55,799 nt of DNA, taken from NCBI GenBank assembly GCA_002411345.1, contig DHSL01000048.1, positions 1 through 55,799 on the forward strand, read 5' to 3'. This DNA comes from Bacteroidales bacterium UBA5287. Lineage in GTDB: Bacteria; Bacteroidota; Bacteroidia; Bacteroidales; Dysgonomonadaceae. Shown here piece by piece: positions 8,866 to 17,402 of the stretch (position 1 is the first letter of the stretch; each line of letters opens with the position of its first letter). The notes beneath the pieces were generated by a model that was not told the DNA's origin, ran no database searches, and was given only the letters and a program-made list of their open reading frames with translations. Both the position numbers and the translations under genes were made by a program.

Positions 8866-9699
8866 TTAAAGAGATTTTGATCTAATATTAGTTATTCTTT
8901 TCACTTCTTGCAACAGAAGAGGAAAAGCCGGAAAAGTCATTCCATGATCATATCCCTGAAGTTCTAAAAGTTTTGTTTCTTTATGCCCAGCAATCTTCAT
9001 CATCCTAGCTAAATATGCGTTTTCTTCGTATCGTCCCAGCATTTCCAGTTCTCTATCTCCAGTTATCAGAAGTAGAGATGATGCATCTGCACGCACATGA
9101 TAAAGAGGTGCATACATATCCACTATCGGCTGAGTATCAGGAATTCCTCGTTCTTTGCGGATTGAAAAATGAGTAATTGTCTGAGCGCTTAGCGGGATAA
9201 GTCCAGCTATTTTGTTAGCATCAATATTATGTTTTGCCAGCCATTGTTTATCAAGGCCCACCATGCAAGTGAGATATCCTCCGGCAGAATGTCCAGATAC
9301 AAATATCAGTGAAGGATTTCCGCCATACTTGTCAATATTTTTAAAAACCCATGCAATAGCAACTGCAGCATCTTCTATATATGCTGGAGCATTCACTTTT
9401 GGTGCTAACCGATAATTCACTCCAACTACGCACATTCCCTGTTGTTTAAGAGCATCAGGAATTTCTTTATTCCCTCCAGTTAGTCCTCCACCATGAAACC
9501 AAATTACAGTAGGAACATTTTGTTTATCCACCGGATAATAAACATCCAGCTTGCATCTCTCTTTGACATATGAATCCGCGTTAGAAACCTGCTCATTGTA
9601 ATAAGGGATATCTGTAACCAGCTGATAATTTATCTGTTGCGATATAACAGTGAACGATAAAGCAAACAAGAAGAAATAAAATAAAACAGTCTTTTTCAT
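8866..9699 (-). CDS. secreted alpha/beta hydrolase (carboxylesterase/feruloyl-esterase-like)
   Basis: This 277-residue protein has an N-terminal signal peptide (KKTVLFYFFLFALSFTVIS) followed by an alpha/beta hydrolase fold. The oxyanion-hole motif HGGG is at 69-72, the nucleophile elbow GHSAGG has Ser138, and the likely acid and base are Asp215 (ITGDRE) and His252 (GYDHGMTF). The HGGG motif places it with hormone-sensitive-lipase or BD-FAE-like esterases. It should hydrolyse short-chain or carbohydrate-linked esters in the periplasm; the substrate is not evident. Peptidase activity of the S9 type is less likely because there is no propeller domain. It stands alone, divergent from the TonB receptor. 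Confidence 0.85.
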   Translation of the reverse strand: MKKTVLFYFFLFALSFTVISQQINYQLVTDIPYYNEQVSNADSYVKERCKLDVYYPVDKQNVPTVIWFHGGGLTGGNKEIPDALKQQGMCVVGVNYRLAPKVNAPAYIEDAAVAIAWVFKNIDKYGGNPSLIFVSGHSAGGYLTCMVGLDKQWLAKHNIDANKIAGLIPLSAQTITHFSIRKERGIPDTQPIVDMYAPLYHVRADASSLLLITGDRELEMLGRYEENAYLARMMKIAGHKETKLLELQGYDHGMTFPAFPLLLQEVKRITNIRSKSL

Positions 9700-9728
9700 T
9701 TGTCAAGTATTGTTATCTAAATTGTACA

Positions 9729-9736
9729 CAAATATA
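9729..9736 (-). promoter_or_regulatory. -7 promoter element for the esterase gene
   Basis: Minus-strand TATATTTG matches TAnnTTTG exactly, 29 nt upstream of the esterase ATG. No convincing -33 partner. Confidence 0.5.
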
Positions 9737-9823
9737 GCTTTTTTATAGTAAACGATGATGATTTTGAATGGAAAAGGAACAAGTAAAAAATGAAAACATC
9801 CCAATTTATTAGGGCAAAAGTAG

Positions 9824-9831
9824 TATTTTTG
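9824..9831 (+). promoter_or_regulatory. -7 promoter element for the TonB receptor gene
   Basis: TATTTTTG followed by C matches TAnnTTTG and ends 31 nt before the ATG at 9863. With the esterase promoter about 90 bp away it makes a compact divergent control region. Confidence 0.5.
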
Positions 9832-9862
9832 CAGCTCATCTTTATTAAAATAATTTAATTAT

Positions 9863-11908
9863 ATGAACAAAAGAATTCAGATTACCAACAAAAAAGCATT
9901 TCGTTTCAAGCGTTTTGCCCGTAAGACGTACAGCGTTTTTAACAGCTTACACAAAAGTGTTACTATCGGTGTTTTATCCGGAATAGCATTAATGAGTGCA
10001 CATGCATCTGCTGTGAAACCTCTTGAACGTGAAAGCATTGATTCTCAAACAGACAGTATTTCATTGACCCAGCTGGATGAAGTTGTAGTCACCGCATCGA
10101 CAGTTGATTTGCCGATGAATTTAGCAACAAAATTAGTTACCGTAATTACAAGTGCAGAGATAGAGCAAGCGCCCGTTCGAAGTATTGAAGAATTATTGAA
10201 TTATGTATCAGGAGTAGATGTTCTTCAACGCGGCCCTCACGGTGTTCAAGCAGATGTGTCACTTCGAGGAGGCTCATTTGACCAAACAGCAATTCTTCTT
10301 AACGGTGTTAACCTTACCAATCCACATACCGGCCACTACAGTTTTGACATTCCCATTAATCTTTCTGATATTGAGCGCATTGAGATCGTACAAGGACCTT
10401 CTTCATTAGTATATGGCGCGAGTGCTTTTTCAGGAGGAATTAATATTATCACTAAAAAAGATACAAAATCGAACGCAAATGCCAAACTAGAAAGCGGTAT
10501 GCACGGACTTTTTGGTGCTGAAGTCCGTGGCGCCTACAAGACAAAATCGTCGGTTCACAGTTTATCGACCGGTTATAAAAGATCAGACGGCTATATAGCA
10601 AACAGCGATTATGAAATACTCAACCTACTTTGGCAAAGTCAATTTGAAGTTAACAGTTCGAGCATTGATTTCCAAATTGGTTACAATGACAAAGATTATG
10701 GTGCAAACACATTTTACACAGCAGCTTATCCCAATCAGTATGAAGATACCGAATCCTTTTTTGCATCAGTAAGAGGAGAAACCGGTGGTAGATTGAAGTT
10801 TATTCCACAGTTCTACATGAACAGTCATTTTGATGAGTTTCAACTGATTCGTGAGGGAACTTCCAATATTCCGTCCTGGTACACTGATCACAACTACCAT
10901 CACAGTGATGTTTTTGGTATGAATATTTCATTTCAGTATACTTCGAAATTAGGTATCTCAAGTTTTGGAAGTGAGTTCCGGAATGAAGGCATTCTTAGCA
11001 ATGTGCTTGGTAAACAGACGCATGACACAATCGGAAAATATACAAAATCGGACAATCGTACCAATATAAGTTATTTTCTTGAACACAATTTCATTGTAGA
11101 CAAGTTTTCATTATCATTAGGAGGATTGTTGAATCAGAATTCATCAATAGTAGACAAAGTCGACTTTTATCCTTCCATCAACGCTTCGTACAGGCCTAAT
11201 AGAAATGTGAGCATTTACGCATCTTGGAACAAAGCAACCCGAATGCCCACGTTTACCGATTTATACTATACTACAAAAACCCATACAGGCAACACCAATT
11301 TATCTGCAGAAAACTCGCAATCTCTTGAAGCTGGTTTAAAACTAAAAAACCATTATCTAAGAGCTACATTTTCAGCTTTTTATATGATAGGCGACAATTT
11401 AATTGACTGGATAAAGCCCTCTGCTGATGCACTTTGGGAATCGCGCAACCTCACTCGCATTAACAAATTGGGATTAGAAACTTATCTTACCCTTGATATA
11501 GAGCAGATACTTGGCAGAGAACAACCACTGCGTAGATTTGATTTGGGATACACATATTTAAATCAGGAAAAAGTTGCCGATGATTGGATTTCAAATTATA
11601 CTCTCAACCATTTGAAACATAAATTCACAGCAAGTTTAACCCATAATATTGTTGAGAATATATCTCTATCATGGAATTTTAGATGGCAAGATAGAGAAGG
11701 ATCATATGTTCAGTATATAAACTCAAAACCAGGAGAGAAAGTACCTTACATACCGTTCTCAGTGTTGGATTTAAAATTCAATTATAAGCTGAAGGATTTG
11801 AATCTGTTTGTAAATGCAAACAACATTTTCGATAAAACTTACGTCGATCTAGGAAATATTCCACAACCAGGATTCTGGTTATCAGGTGGAATAAGCTATT
11901 ATTTTTAG
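9863..11908 (+). CDS. TonB-dependent outer-membrane receptor (BtuB/siderophore type)
   Basis: This 681-residue outer-membrane protein is predicted to import a ligand using TonB energy. A long basic N-region (KRFARKTYSVFNSLHKS) precedes the hydrophobic signal core and the AHASA cleavage region, so the signal peptide is of the extended kind. LDEVVVTAS (about 70-78) resembles a TonB-box region. The plug domain (about 85-195) contains LRGGSFDQTAILLNGVNL and SLVYGASAFSGGINIITKK. The rest is a beta-barrel ending in an aromatic residue (GGISYYF). It lacks the N-terminal CarboxypepD_reg domain and a SusD partner, so it is more like vitamin or metal-chelate receptors than SusC. No cobalamin riboswitch is seen in the 163-bp upstream gap, so the ligand stays open. 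Confidence 0.88.
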   Translation: MNKRIQITNKKAFRFKRFARKTYSVFNSLHKSVTIGVLSGIALMSAHASAVKPLERESIDSQTDSISLTQLDEVVVTASTVDLPMNLATKLVTVITSAEIEQAPVRSIEELLNYVSGVDVLQRGPHGVQADVSLRGGSFDQTAILLNGVNLTNPHTGHYSFDIPINLSDIERIEIVQGPSSLVYGASAFSGGINIITKKDTKSNANAKLESGMHGLFGAEVRGAYKTKSSVHSLSTGYKRSDGYIANSDYEILNLLWQSQFEVNSSSIDFQIGYNDKDYGANTFYTAAYPNQYEDTESFFASVRGETGGRLKFIPQFYMNSHFDEFQLIREGTSNIPSWYTDHNYHHSDVFGMNISFQYTSKLGISSFGSEFRNEGILSNVLGKQTHDTIGKYTKSDNRTNISYFLEHNFIVDKFSLSLGGLLNQNSSIVDKVDFYPSINASYRPNRNVSIYASWNKATRMPTFTDLYYTTKTHTGNTNLSAENSQSLEAGLKLKNHYLRATFSAFYMIGDNLIDWIKPSADALWESRNLTRINKLGLETYLTLDIEQILGREQPLRRFDLGYTYLNQEKVADDWISNYTLNHLKHKFTASLTHNIVENISLSWNFRWQDREGSYVQYINSKPGEKVPYIPFSVLDLKFNYKLKDLNLFVNANNIFDKTYVDLGNIPQPGFWLSGGISYYF

Positions 11909-12021
11909 AGATAAGTGATCAACAAACAAGACAACAAGTCAGTTTACTTATTGAATATCAATATGTTTTCTTTTATAATGCAACAATAACAATTATAGGA
12001 GAAAGATTTACTAATATAATT

Positions 12022-12052
12022 AAAGGGAGAGGCAAAAAGCTTCTCCTTTTTT
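12022..12052 (+). terminator. intrinsic terminator of the TonB receptor gene
   Basis: AAAGGGAGA pairs with TCTCCTTT with one bulged G, loop GGCAAAAAGCT, followed by T residues. It lies about 115 nt after the receptor stop. Confidence 0.7.
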
Positions 12053-12145
12053 GGTTTGAGAATCTTATTTCCTTATTACAATTATTTTGCTTTATTTTGC
12101 GAGTAATCTAAACATAAATCGTTGTAATAAATAGAATTATAAGAA

Positions 12146-12976
12146 ATGAAAAATATTATTGGTATAGATTTAGGAGCCACGACCATTAAAGGAGGATTAG
12201 TTATTGGAAACCATTTAATCAAGCAAGTCACAAAAAACACAGAAGCCGACAAAGGCGGTGAAACCTCATTGAACATACTTAAAGAAGTCATTCTTGAATT
12301 AAGATCTGTCGATACTGCTGCGATTGGCATAGGAGTTCCTAGTGTTGTTGATAGCGAAAAAGGGATAGTTTATCATGTTCAAAACATCCGTAATTGGGAA
12401 GAAGTACATTTGAAATCCCTATTAGAAAAAGAATTAGATCTACCAGTATTTATCAATAATGATGCTAATTGTTTTGCAATTGGAGAACGTATTTATGGCA
12501 GAGGTCAGGAATTTGAGAATTTTGTAGGCATTACATTAGGCACAGGCGTTGGTGGCGGCATTATTCAAAATGGTAAATTACTTTCTGATGCAAACTGTGG
12601 TTCAGGTGAATACGGCGAAATGCCTTATTTGGATGGTATATTAGAAGACTATTGTGGAAGCTTTTTCTTTTCAAAATATAACAGCAACGGTTTAGAAATT
12701 ATGCAGAGAGTTGAGAAAGGTGATAAAGAAGCAGTTGAGATTATGAATGAATATGTAAGGCATATTGCTGTTTTAGTAAAAATGATTGTCCTTTCTGTTG
12801 ATCCACAAGCCATTATTTTTGGTGGTGCAATTTCGAACTCTTTTCATTTGTTTAAAGATAAGATGTACGATAATCTTGTTGAATTCCCATTTCCAAATTC
12901 CATCAAGAAACTTAAGATACTTAAATCGGAATTACTGAATATAGGGATCTTGGGAGCTGCTGCTCTCTGCGTATAG
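12146..12976 (+). CDS. ROK-family sugar kinase (glucokinase-like), without the zinc motif
   Basis: This 276-residue cytoplasmic protein is a probable ATP-dependent hexose or N-acetylhexosamine kinase. It has the ATP-binding phosphate-1 motif GIDLGATTIKGG (5-16), the catalytic Asp106 in INNDANCFA, and the phosphate-2 motif LGTGVGGG (131-138). The usual ROK zinc-binding His plus CxCGxxGC cluster is absent: GEYGEMP stands where GExGHM is expected and the region after it holds only one Cys (near 169). There is no N-terminal DNA-binding domain, so it is not a ROK repressor. It is monocistronic and convergent with recG. Kinase assignment is good; substrate is unknown. Confidence 0.85.
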   Translation: MKNIIGIDLGATTIKGGLVIGNHLIKQVTKNTEADKGGETSLNILKEVILELRSVDTAAIGIGVPSVVDSEKGIVYHVQNIRNWEEVHLKSLLEKELDLPVFINNDANCFAIGERIYGRGQEFENFVGITLGTGVGGGIIQNGKLLSDANCGSGEYGEMPYLDGILEDYCGSFFFSKYNSNGLEIMQRVEKGDKEAVEIMNEYVRHIAVLVKMIVLSVDPQAIIFGGAISNSFHLFKDKMYDNLVEFPFPNSIKKLKILKSELLNIGILGAAALCV

Positions 12977-13076
12977 TTTACGATATTTTGGCAAAGATTT
13001 TATTCCATCTGAAGAAGGAGAACAACATCATTTCTTGTATGTAATTATAAAGTTATATAATTTTTGAATTATACAT

Positions 13077-15173
13077 CTAACTTATTCTACCCCAATCGAA
13101 TCTGTTTCCATTCATACGGTTTAGCTGTTGTTTTAGCACTATATGTTCCGGTTCCTGTAACTTAGGATCTTTATCTATTATTTGTTCGGCCACTTCTCTT
13201 GCTTTGATTAATATATCGTTGTCACGAACAAAATCTGCAATACGTAAATCAAAAGGAATGCCACTTTGTTGCGTCCCCTCCAAATCCCCTGGACCACGTA
13301 ATTTAAGGTCGGCCTCAGCAATTTCGAATCCATCATTGCTTTCTGTCATTATTTCAATTCGTTTTCGAGTTACATCTGACAATTCATAAGGAGTAATCAA
13401 AACACAATACGATTGATCGGCGCCACGACCTACCCTTCCCCTCAACTGATGCAACTGAGATAACCCAAAACGTTGTGCACTTTCAATAACCATAACAGAA
13501 GCATTTGGAACATTCACCCCCACCTCGATTACAGTAGTTGAAACCATTATTTGCGTTTCATTTGCAACAAACTGACGCATAACCTCATCCTTTTCAGCAG
13601 GTTTCATTCTACCATGCATCTTAGAAACTTTAAATTCGGGGAAAGCCTCTTTGATATGTACATACCCCTCTTCTAAACTGCGTAGGTCAATTTTTTCGCT
13701 CTCTTCAATCAGTGGAAACACAACATAAACCTGCCTTCCGGCATTTATCTGTTCTCGAATGAAAGCATGCAACGGTCCCCTTTTCTTTTCAAACCTATGT
13801 AAAGTTTTCACCGGTTTCCTTCCGGGAGGAAGTTCATCAATCGCCGACACATCGAGATCACCATAAACCGTCATGGCCAAAGTCCGAGGAATTGGAGTAG
13901 CAGTCATTACTAAAACATGAGGAGGATGATCGTTTTTTGTCCAAAGTTTTGCACGTTGAGCAACCCCAAATCGATGTTGTTCGTCAATTACCACAAATCC
14001 AAGGTTATTAAATTGAACAGTATCTTCAATTAAAGCATGCGTTCCAATCAAGATTTGAATATTACCCGATTGCAATCCCTCATGAATCATTTCTCGCTCT
14101 TTCTTTTTGGTGGAGCCAGTCAACAGCGCCACATTTATTTTCATTCCCGAAAGCATCTTTTTGAAAGTCTCAAAATGTTGAGAAGCCAATATCTCTGTAG
14201 GCGCCATTAGGCAAGTCTGAAAATTATTGTCGATAGCAATTAGCATGCACATAAGTGAAACCAGCGTTTTACCACTTCCAACATCCCCTTGCAACAGTCG
14301 ATTCATTTGCTTTCCGGAAGCAGTATCTTTGCGTATTTCTTTAATCACACGTTTTTGTGCATTTGTCAATTCAAAGGGAAGATATTCTTTGTAAAAAGTA
14401 TTCAGATTTCCACCTACCTTCGTGAATATAAACCCATTAAGTTTAGCTTTTCTATCAGAAGTATATCTAACAATATTCAGTTGAATATAAAACAACTCTT
14501 CGAACTTTAACCTTGTTTCCGCATCCCGTAATAGAATTGGAGATTTAGGAAAATGAATATTTTCTATTGCATCTTGTAAAGGAATTACATGAGCCACATT
14601 TATTACATCATCAGAAAGGGATTCAGGTAATGGATTTTTCAACATACCAAATGCACTTTCGATGATTTTTTTCATAGCCTTAGAATTCAGACTATGTCTC
14701 TTCATCCCATCTGTTGTATTGTACATAGCCATAAATCCCTCAGGACGATCACTTTCGTCTAAATACGGATCAATTTCAGGATGAGAAATATTCCATTTGT
14801 TGTTGAACAGATTAGGCTTACCAAAAACAATATATTCCTGATTAGTTCTATATTTATTCTCAAAGAATTTTACACTCTGAAACCAGATCAAATCTACGAA
14901 TCCCGTGCCATCAGTAAAATGTGCTACCAGTCGTTTTTTTCTTCCTTCGCCAAAAGATTCAAAAACAGTTATTTTACCTTTCAACTGAATATAAGGCATT
15001 GATCCATCAATCTCATGGATATAATACATTCTGCTTCTATCAACATATCGGTATGGATACCAACGTAATAGATCGCCCAAAGTAAATACGTTGATTTCTT
15101 TGCTCAGGATTTCAGCTCTTTTAGGTCCAACGCCCGGAATAAACTTTATGTCAGTTTGTAGAATATCTATCAT
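13077..15173 (-). CDS. recG: ATP-dependent DNA helicase RecG
   Basis: This 698-residue cytoplasmic helicase reverses stalled replication forks and processes branched DNA. The N-terminal wedge/OB domain covers about residues 1-180, starting with a helix-hairpin-like IKFIPGVGPKRAEIL. The SF2 core has Walker A GDVGSGKTLV, the DEQHRFG box, the ATPIPRT motif III and the C-terminal motif QLRGRVGRG. The length is normal for RecG. The gene starts 32 nt beyond the flanking A-tract of the glyA terminator, with its own -7 box, so it is transcribed separately from glyA on the same strand. It is convergent with the ROK kinase, and I see no clear terminator in the 100-bp gap at 12977-13076. Confidence 0.97.
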   Translation of the reverse strand: MIDILQTDIKFIPGVGPKRAEILSKEINVFTLGDLLRWYPYRYVDRSRMYYIHEIDGSMPYIQLKGKITVFESFGEGRKKRLVAHFTDGTGFVDLIWFQSVKFFENKYRTNQEYIVFGKPNLFNNKWNISHPEIDPYLDESDRPEGFMAMYNTTDGMKRHSLNSKAMKKIIESAFGMLKNPLPESLSDDVINVAHVIPLQDAIENIHFPKSPILLRDAETRLKFEELFYIQLNIVRYTSDRKAKLNGFIFTKVGGNLNTFYKEYLPFELTNAQKRVIKEIRKDTASGKQMNRLLQGDVGSGKTLVSLMCMLIAIDNNFQTCLMAPTEILASQHFETFKKMLSGMKINVALLTGSTKKKEREMIHEGLQSGNIQILIGTHALIEDTVQFNNLGFVVIDEQHRFGVAQRAKLWTKNDHPPHVLVMTATPIPRTLAMTVYGDLDVSAIDELPPGRKPVKTLHRFEKKRGPLHAFIREQINAGRQVYVVFPLIEESEKIDLRSLEEGYVHIKEAFPEFKVSKMHGRMKPAEKDEVMRQFVANETQIMVSTTVIEVGVNVPNASVMVIESAQRFGLSQLHQLRGRVGRGADQSYCVLITPYELSDVTRKRIEIMTESNDGFEIAEADLKLRGPGDLEGTQQSGIPFDLRIADFVRDNDILIKAREVAEQIIDKDPKLQEPEHIVLKQQLNRMNGNRFDWGRIS

Positions 15174-15196
15174 TCAATATCATTAATGAGAACATG

Positions 15197-15204
15197 CAAA
15201 TATA
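15197..15204 (-). promoter_or_regulatory. -7 promoter element for recG
   Basis: Minus-strand TATATTTG matches TAnnTTTG, 23 nt upstream of the recG ATG and only 3 nt downstream of the T-tract of the glyA terminator. The region upstream of the box is the terminator itself, so its -33 contacts would fall in the hairpin. Confidence 0.5.
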
Positions 15205-15207
15205 TTC

Positions 15208-15241
15208 AAAAAAAATGAGGAATCACTTTAAAAGCGATTCC
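15208..15241 (-). terminator. intrinsic terminator of glyA
   Basis: In minus-strand reading GGAATC-CTTT pairs with AAAG-GATTCC (arms at 15219-15229 and 15231-15241, one internal mismatch), followed by CAT and eight T. It lies about 40 nt after the glyA stop. Confidence 0.85.
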
Positions 15242-15280
15242 CCACTATAAGGATTCTGATAATAATCAGAAAAGAATTTA

Positions 15281-16561
15281 TTACCAAGCAAACAATGGAT
15301 ATTTCATCATTGTAGCATTTACTTTCTCACGAACAGAAGTAATTGTTTTCACATTTTCAGGATTTGAAAGAACTGTATCGATCATTTCCACAATTTCGTC
15401 CATGAATTCTTCTTTAGCACCACGTGTTGTTATAGCCGGAGTACCGAATCGTAAGCCTGAAGTTTGGAAAGGACTGCGACTATCAAAAGGAACCATATTC
15501 TTGTTTGTAGTGATATCAGCTTCGACAAGAGCTTTTTCTGCAACCTTACCTGTCAGATTGGGGAATTTTAGTCGAAGATCAACCAAGATACAATGATTAT
15601 CCGTTCCACCCGATACAACTTTATAACCTTTATCTATAAACGCTTGAGCCATTACAGCAGCGTTCTTTTTCACCTGTTTTTGATAAACGACAAATGATTC
15701 GTCTAAAGCCTCACCAAACGCAACAGCTTTAGAAGCAATTACATGTTCAAGTGGTCCACCTTGCATACCCGGGAAAACAGCGCTATCAAGTAAAGCAGAC
15801 ATCATTTTAATTTCACCTTTAGGAGTTTTTTTACCCCAAGGATTCGGGAAATCTTTGCCAAGCAAAATTACCCCTCCACGCGGTCCGCGAAGTGTTTTAT
15901 GAGTAGTTGATGTCACGATATGCGCATGTTTGAGTGGATTCTCAAGTAATCCAGCTGCAATCAATCCCGCAGGATGAGCCATATCCACCATAAATATAGC
16001 ACCGATTTCATCAGCCACTTTACGGATTCGAGCATAATCCCATTCTCTTGAATAAGCCGATGCGCCTGCGATTATAAGTTTTGGACGTTCAGTACGAGCC
16101 ACCTCTTCCAATTGATCATAATCAACCAGTTGATCCTCCTCTTTAACATTGTATTCCAGCGCATTAAACATTAGTCCAGAGAAATTAACAGGAGAACCAT
16201 GAGAAAGGTGTCCACCATGAGAAAGGTTCAATCCCAAGAACTTATCACCTGCCTGTAGACATGCAAGAAAAACAGCAGCATTTGCCTGTGCCCCTGAGTG
16301 TGGTTGTACGTTTACCCATTCAGCATTAAAGAGTTTTTTCAAACGGTCGATTGCCAATTGCTCGCTTAGGTCAACTATCTCACAACCACCATAATATCGC
16401 TTACCCGGATACCCTTCGGCATATTTGTTGGTTAACACCGATCCCATAGCTTCAAGCACCTGTTCACTTACAAAGTTTTCAGAAGCAATGAGTTCAATGC
16501 CCTTCAGCTGACGTTGCTTTTCTCTATCTATAATATCAAAAATCTGTTTGTCTCTTTGCAT
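15281..16561 (-). CDS. glyA: serine hydroxymethyltransferase
   Basis: This 426-residue cytoplasmic PLP enzyme interconverts serine and glycine with tetrahydrofolate, supplying one-carbon units. The N-terminal IELIASENFVS, the YPGKRYYGG motif, and the PLP lysine at about residue 222 within TTTHKTLRGPRGG are all present, and the length is standard. The start ATG gives the usual N-terminus for the family. It has its own promoter and terminator and is followed on the same strand by recG. It precedes folB in the window only distantly (45.2 kb), so there is no folate operon here. Confidence 0.97.
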   Translation of the reverse strand: MQRDKQIFDIIDREKQRQLKGIELIASENFVSEQVLEAMGSVLTNKYAEGYPGKRYYGGCEIVDLSEQLAIDRLKKLFNAEWVNVQPHSGAQANAAVFLACLQAGDKFLGLNLSHGGHLSHGSPVNFSGLMFNALEYNVKEEDQLVDYDQLEEVARTERPKLIIAGASAYSREWDYARIRKVADEIGAIFMVDMAHPAGLIAAGLLENPLKHAHIVTSTTHKTLRGPRGGVILLGKDFPNPWGKKTPKGEIKMMSALLDSAVFPGMQGGPLEHVIASKAVAFGEALDESFVVYQKQVKKNAAVMAQAFIDKGYKVVSGGTDNHCILVDLRLKFPNLTGKVAEKALVEADITTNKNMVPFDSRSPFQTSGLRFGTPAITTRGAKEEFMDEIVEMIDTVLSNPENVKTITSVREKVNATMMKYPLFAW

Positions 16562-16595
16562 TTACTCTTAAATTAAAGTGTTTTTAAATAGAGTG

Positions 16596-16629
16596 CAAAT
16601 ATATCAAAGTTTGGTCTAAATACCTCAAA
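16596..16629 (-). promoter_or_regulatory. promoter of glyA
   Basis: Minus-strand TATATTTG (16596-16603) matches the -7 consensus, and TTTG (16626-16629) lies 22 nt upstream, close to the usual 19-21 nt spacing of the -33 element. It lies 34 nt before the glyA ATG. Confidence 0.5.
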
Positions 16630-16647
16630 TTGGAGACCATTAAATAG

Positions 16648-17334
16648 TTATTTTTCTTTCAAAAGATCCGGTCGCAAGCGTTTTGTCCTTTCCAAAGATT
16701 GCTCCAGTCGCCATTCTGCGATCTTTTTTTCATGTCCTGAAAGAAGCACTTCCGGTACTCGCCATCCGTTGTATTCCGCAGGTCGAGTATAAACTGGCGG
16801 AGCCAGCAAGTTATCCTGAAAAGAGTCAGATAGTGCCGATTGTTCATCACCGATTGCTCCTGGGATCACTCTCACCACTGCATCTGCAATCATTGCAGCG
16901 ACCAATTCTCCACCCGTCAGTACAAAATCCCCGATAGATAATTCACGTGTAATAAGATGTTCCCGAATACGATAATCAATACCTTTGTAGTGTCCACATA
17001 AAATAATGATATTTTTCATCAAAGACAGTTGATTTGCTGTATTTTGTGTAAACTGTTCACCGTCGGGTGATGTAAAAATCACTTCATCATAATCACGTTG
17101 TGACTTCAGAAAAGAGATAGCCTTGTCAATTGGTTCGATCTGCATTACCATGCCCGCTTCACCTCCAAAAGGATAATCATCCACCCTATGATGTTTTTTA
17201 TCCAAAGAATAATCTCTTAGATTGTGTAGTCCAAACTCTACAAGTCCCTTATTCTGTGCCCTTTTAAGAATAGAAGTAGTCAAAGCCCCTTCAATCATTT
17301 CTGGCAAAACAGTTAAAATATCAATGCGCATCAT
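16648..17334 (-). CDS. trmD: tRNA (guanine-37-N1)-methyltransferase
   Basis: This 228-residue SPOUT methyltransferase uses S-adenosylmethionine to methylate G37 of tRNAs and prevent +1 frameshifting. Visible motifs are DYPFGGEAGMVMQIEP, the SAM-binding knot with GDFVLTGGELVAAM, GDEQSALSDSF, and the C-terminal LLSGHEKKIAEWR. It starts at tandem ATGs (17334 and 17331); family N-termini usually begin MRIDILT, so 17331 is equally likely. Unlike in many bacteria it is not in an rpsP-rimM-rplS operon. Its promoter overlaps the hairpin that ends the upstream receptor gene. Confidence 0.96.
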   Translation of the reverse strand: MMRIDILTVLPEMIEGALTTSILKRAQNKGLVEFGLHNLRDYSLDKKHHRVDDYPFGGEAGMVMQIEPIDKAISFLKSQRDYDEVIFTSPDGEQFTQNTANQLSLMKNIIILCGHYKGIDYRIREHLITRELSIGDFVLTGGELVAAMIADAVVRVIPGAIGDEQSALSDSFQDNLLAPPVYTRPAEYNGWRVPEVLLSGHEKKIAEWRLEQSLERTKRLRPDLLKEK

Positions 17335-17337
17335 ACA

Positions 17338-17381
17338 AAAATCGTATCCTTAGAATTTATATACTCCAAAGATACGATTTT
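17338..17381 (-). terminator. hairpin overlapping the trmD -7 promoter box
   Basis: AAAATCGTATC and GATACGATTTT (17338-17348 and 17371-17381) form a perfect 11-bp stem ending in T residues on the minus strand, a good terminator for the receptor gene upstream (17403-19859). The arm and loop also contain TATCTTTG (17367-17374, minus), a perfect -7 box for trmD, whose ATG follows about 33 nt later. So one element seems to stop one transcript and start the next. Confidence 0.7.
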
Positions 17382-17402
17382 CTTTTGATAATGATATTAC
17401 AA

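Noticed and set aside
9700..9862. Possible cobalamin riboswitch before the TonB receptor
   Set aside because: The gap is only 163 bp, carries two promoters, and I see no B12-box-like sequence or the long structure needed.
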